From a virus, in IMG/VR virus record IMGVR_UViG_3300025141_011426, positions 1 to 25,602 of that record: a stretch of DNA of 25,602 nt; one strand, given 5' to 3'. The first letter of the stretch is position 1. Each line of letters opens with the position of its first letter. This document shows, piece after piece, positions 23,558-25,602 of this stretch. The notes beneath the pieces are model-generated. The model did not search any database, was not told the DNA's origin, and saw only the letters and a list, made by a program, of their open reading frames with translations. Position numbers and translations under genes: made by a program.

Positions 23558-23587
23558 TTGGATAAAAGAATATTTATTACTATATTG
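23558..23587 (+). promoter_or_regulatory. Promoter-like site P3 upstream of the queD/queE group
   Basis: TTG at 23558-23560, 20 bases, then TATATTG at 23581-23587, preceded by ATTAC. Its first 11 bases match P2 (TAGTTGGATAA). The next start is at 23628, leaving a leader of about 35 bases (ATTAGTGTCGTAGCACC...) that is less AT-rich than its surroundings but shows no clear hairpin. Confidence 0.65.
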
Positions 23588-23627
23588 TTATATATTAGTG
23601 TCGTAGCACCACTTTAAAAACACAAAA

Positions 23628-23888
23628 ATGAAAAAAAACGTATTAAAGGTTATAGAAAAAGAACTCTACGATAGAGATCTAAGATACGCATCAAACAAGA
23701 GCGATAATCTAAAAACTCAACCAACAGAAACTAACTACCCAGATGCTAAATTGCACCAAATAGTGTCATTTATCAAATCTGGTATTAGAATCGCAGCATG
23801 TATTGCTGGCGCAATGGGTTACTTGTGGGTAGGGTTTATTGGTTTAGCAATTGCTGAGATAGTAGGAATAATAGAAGAATTAGTTTAA
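23628..23888 (+). CDS. Small membrane protein of unknown function
   Basis: 86 residues. A polar N-terminal half (1-40) is followed by an amphipathic HQIVSFIKSGIRI and a hydrophobic segment (about 53-80, AACIAGAMGYLWVGFIG then AEIVGIIEELV) likely to span the membrane once or twice. No signal peptidase site is apparent. It starts the P3 unit and lies two bases before the QueD-like gene. Similar small membrane proteins are found, as I recall, in marine T4-like phages, without assigned role. Confidence 0.75.
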   Translation: MKKNVLKVIEKELYDRDLRYASNKSDNLKTQPTETNYPDAKLHQIVSFIKSGIRIAACIAGAMGYLWVGFIGLAIAEIVGIIEELV

Positions 23889-23890
23889 TT

Positions 23891-24367
23891 ATGAAAAAAA
23901 ATAAATTTACATCAACAAAAGTATTTGACGGCTACAGTACCGTATTTCGTCAACACAGAGCAGAAACAACTCATTGTAAGTATTTACACGGATATGGAGT
24001 GTCTTTTAAGATTTGGTTCGAAGGAGATCTAGATGAAAGAAATTGGGTTTGGGATTTCGGTGGTATGAAAAGAGCTAAAGGTACTATAGAAGGAATGTCT
24101 CCTAAGCAGTGGTTTGATTATATGTTTGATCATACCTTTATAGTAGCAGAAGATGATCCGTTTGTAGAATCTTTTAATAAGATGGATCAAGCAGGAGTTG
24201 CTCAAGTAAGAGTTATAGAAGCTACAGGAGCAGAGAAATTTGCTGAATTAGTCTATTTTAAAGTTAATGACTTCATACACTTAGAAACTGATGGTAGAGT
24301 AAAAGTAACGAAAGTAGAATTTAGAGAGCACGACAGAAATAGTGCTATATTTGAACCTGGTGAATAA
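23891..24367 (+). CDS. queD: QueD-like 6-carboxytetrahydropterin synthase, variant zinc site
   Basis: QueD converts dihydroneopterin triphosphate to 6-carboxytetrahydropterin, the second step of 7-deazaguanine synthesis. Visible: FRQHRAE (His22), catalytic Cys29 in HCKYLHGYG, zinc His33, VWDFGGMK (54-60), FDHTFIVAEDD (Asp80, His81), and a Glu in ATGAEKFAELV. The third zinc ligand, normally His in HGHxY, is Tyr35. The 158 residues are slightly longer than E. coli QueD (121). It lies three bases before queE. The family could also include pterin synthases, but the queE neighbour favours QueD. Confidence 0.82.
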   Translation: MKKNKFTSTKVFDGYSTVFRQHRAETTHCKYLHGYGVSFKIWFEGDLDERNWVWDFGGMKRAKGTIEGMSPKQWFDYMFDHTFIVAEDDPFVESFNKMDQAGVAQVRVIEATGAEKFAELVYFKVNDFIHLETDGRVKVTKVEFREHDRNSAIFEPGE

Positions 24368-24370
24368 AGT

Positions 24371-25147
24371 ATGTTAGGTAGAGTAAAGAATTATGATAAA
24401 AATTTACCTATAGTAGAGCTATATACTGCTGTTCAATCAGAAGGTAGTAGAGCTGGGTACCCTACAGTAGTAATTAGAACTACAGGGTGTACTCATAGAT
24501 GTTATTTTGGTGAAGGTGGATGGTGTGATTCTTGGTATACTAGTATTCATGCAGAAAAAGGTAAGTATACCTTTAATGATATAAAAAAAATGTATGATGA
24601 TAATCCTCAAATATCAGAAATGATGCTAACTGGGGGTTCTCCTACTATGCATAAAAAATTAGTAAATGAATTAACACATTTTGCACATGAAAGAAATATT
24701 TTTATTACTATTGAGACTGAAGGTAGCCATTTTGTTCCTACTGATTACCCTATTAACTTGCTTTCTATTAGTCCCAAGCTTAGTAATAGCATCCCCGTAC
24801 TTGGTGTACTTACACCTCAAGGAGCAGTAACTGATCAGAATATGATTGATAGGCATAATAAATATAGGTTAAATTATGATGCTATGGCTAAACAGATTGA
24901 ATATCATTCAGATTACCATATTAAACCTGTATGGGATGGTAGAGATCAAGATGCATTAAATGAAATATTAGATTTCATAAAAGACTTGAAAATACCTAAC
25001 GATAAAGTTTGGTTTATGCCTGCTGGAGATAGCAGAGAAGCGTTATATAAATCTTACCCTGTGTTATTTGACTGGGTTAGAGATAATGGTTATAGAATGA
25101 CTTGGAGGCCTCATATTATTGCTTTCGAGGATAAAAGAGAAGTTTAA
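24371..25147 (+). CDS. queE: QueE-like 7-carboxy-7-deazaguanine synthase (radical SAM)
   Basis: Radical SAM enzyme that contracts 6-carboxytetrahydropterin to 7-carboxy-7-deazaguanine. IVELYTAVQSEGSRAGYPTVVIR is the typical QueE opening. The cluster cysteines are Cys40, Cys44 and Cys52 (GCTHRC then GGWCDSW). The spacing is C-x3-C-x7-C instead of C-x3-C-x2-C, which implies a five-residue insert. The SAM-binding GGE is GGS (LTGGSP), and ITIETEGS matches IETNGT. SPKLS (about 133-137) and KPVWD fit the family. It is coupled to the phosphoribosyltransferase by a one-base overlap. The length of 258 is normal. Confidence 0.85.
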   Translation: MLGRVKNYDKNLPIVELYTAVQSEGSRAGYPTVVIRTTGCTHRCYFGEGGWCDSWYTSIHAEKGKYTFNDIKKMYDDNPQISEMMLTGGSPTMHKKLVNELTHFAHERNIFITIETEGSHFVPTDYPINLLSISPKLSNSIPVLGVLTPQGAVTDQNMIDRHNKYRLNYDAMAKQIEYHSDYHIKPVWDGRDQDALNEILDFIKDLKIPNDKVWFMPAGDSREALYKSYPVLFDWVRDNGYRMTWRPHIIAFEDKREV

Positions 25148-25545
25148 TGAATAAAGTTTATATATCTTGGAATCAGGTAAATAAACTACTTGATAAAATT
25201 CACGAACAAGCTAGTAACGAAGTAAAATACGTAGCAGGAATCCCAAGAGGAGGAAGTATACTAGCAGTTTTGTATTCTCATAGATTTAACGTAGAGTTTA
25301 TGGAATACCCTAGCAACCACTACCCTCAGTTATTAATATTAGACGATATAGCAGATTCTGGTAAGACGTTAAAACAGTGGAAAGATAAATTTAATGTTCC
25401 GTTGTATGGTACTCTTCATTATAAAAGAAGTTCAAGCGAAAAACCAGATTTTTACGGCAGAAAAATGATAAAAGAAGATAATTGGATAGTATACCCTTGG
25501 GAAAGAAAAGACTCAAATAAGATACAAAATTATTTGGAAAATTGA
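25147..25545 (+). CDS. Phosphoribosyltransferase-like protein
   Basis: 132 residues of the type I phosphoribosyltransferase fold. VAGIPRGG (29-36) is the pyrophosphate loop, and LLILDDIADSGKTL (about 82-95) is the PRPP motif with its acidic pair. The flexible-loop and hood parts are short, and the product seems smaller than hypoxanthine-guanine enzymes (about 170). Coupling to queE suggests a purine or deazapurine base as substrate, for example forming a nucleotide from a 7-deazaguanine base. That is inference. P5 overlaps its last codons. Confidence 0.8.
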   Translation: MNKVYISWNQVNKLLDKIHEQASNEVKYVAGIPRGGSILAVLYSHRFNVEFMEYPSNHYPQLLILDDIADSGKTLKQWKDKFNVPLYGTLHYKRSSSEKPDFYGRKMIKEDNWIVYPWERKDSNKIQNYLEN

Positions 25546-25563
25546 TAAAAATTACTTATATTA
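25534..25563 (+). promoter_or_regulatory. Promoter-like site P5 at the right edge
   Basis: TTG at 25534-25536, inside the end of the phosphoribosyltransferase gene, 20 bases, then TATATTA at 25557-25563, preceded by ATTACT as in P1. The first ATG is only four bases downstream at 25568, with a second in-frame ATG at 25574. Strength and use are unproven, but the spacing equals that of the other four sites. Confidence 0.55.
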
Positions 25564-25567
25564 ATAT

Positions 25568-25602
25568 ATGTGTATGAAAGATATAGAATTAGTTAAAGAA
25601 GG
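25568..25602 (+). CDS. Start of a gene cut by the window edge
   Basis: An open frame runs from ATG at 25568 (or the in-frame ATG at 25574) to the window end, reading MCMKDIELVKE. Too little is present to assign a product. Its position right behind P5 supports a true start. With so little space after the promoter box, the ATG at 25574 may be the better choice. Confidence 0.45.
   Translation, partial: MCMKDIELVKE

Overview
This window looks like part of the genome of a large tailed phage with a T4-like replication core. The host is probably a member of the Bacteroidota (for example a marine flavobacterium). The phage call rests on a compact replication set: a family A DNA polymerase, gp32-like ssDNA-binding protein, UvsX-type recombinase, RNase H/FEN-like nuclease and gp41-like helicase. 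These are followed by class I ribonucleotide reductase and a long run of accessory genes. The host inference rests on very AT-rich DNA, the near absence of Shine-Dalgarno sequences, and five promoter-like sites of the form TTG-N20-TATATTR, which resemble the Bacteroidota TTTG/TAnnTTTG promoter. All genes are on the plus strand, and gaps are short or replaced by overlaps of 1 to 28 bases. No stretch over 300 bases lacks a gene. I see no tRNA, rRNA, CRISPR array or insertion sequence.

Layout: 1-6168 holds replication and recombination genes behind two promoter-like sites, closed by a probable terminator at 6210-6244. 6276-9166 holds nrdB, nrdA and a small CGC-motif protein. 9163-14578 holds a sugar-decoration block: a GlcNAc-type glycosyltransferase, a NodU-type carbamoyltransferase, an HtrL/YibB-like protein and a two-domain HtrL/YibB plus GT-A-like protein. 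14623-15197 holds a thioredoxin-like protein and a small conserved protein behind a promoter-like site. 15230-23551 is one tightly coupled run with no recognisable internal promoter: QueC-like protein, sulfotransferase, APS kinase, a putative RTD/RPD-motif protein, HAD phosphatase, HxGH nucleotidylyltransferase, 2OG-Fe(II) oxygenase, DUF2061 membrane protein, an unknown protein, a 52-residue protein, a second carbamoyltransferase, a second RTD/RPD-motif protein, a second sulfotransferase and a 38-residue charged peptide. 23628-25545 holds a small membrane protein, QueD-like and QueE-like proteins and a phosphoribosyltransferase. A last promoter-like site leads into a gene cut by the window edge.

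Reading the genes together, the phage copies its DNA with a T4-type machine and makes dNTPs with its own reductase and perhaps its own thioredoxin. It also carries two modification programmes. One is 7-deazaguanine synthesis (QueC, QueD and QueE homologues), usually linked to modified DNA or tRNA. The other is a combined glycosyl, carbamoyl and sulfo transfer programme with its own PAPS-making kinase. The most unusual content is this sulfation and carbamoylation cassette, together with Que proteins in which metal-binding residues are replaced. The target (DNA bases, virion glycans or host surface glycans) cannot be decided from the sequence.
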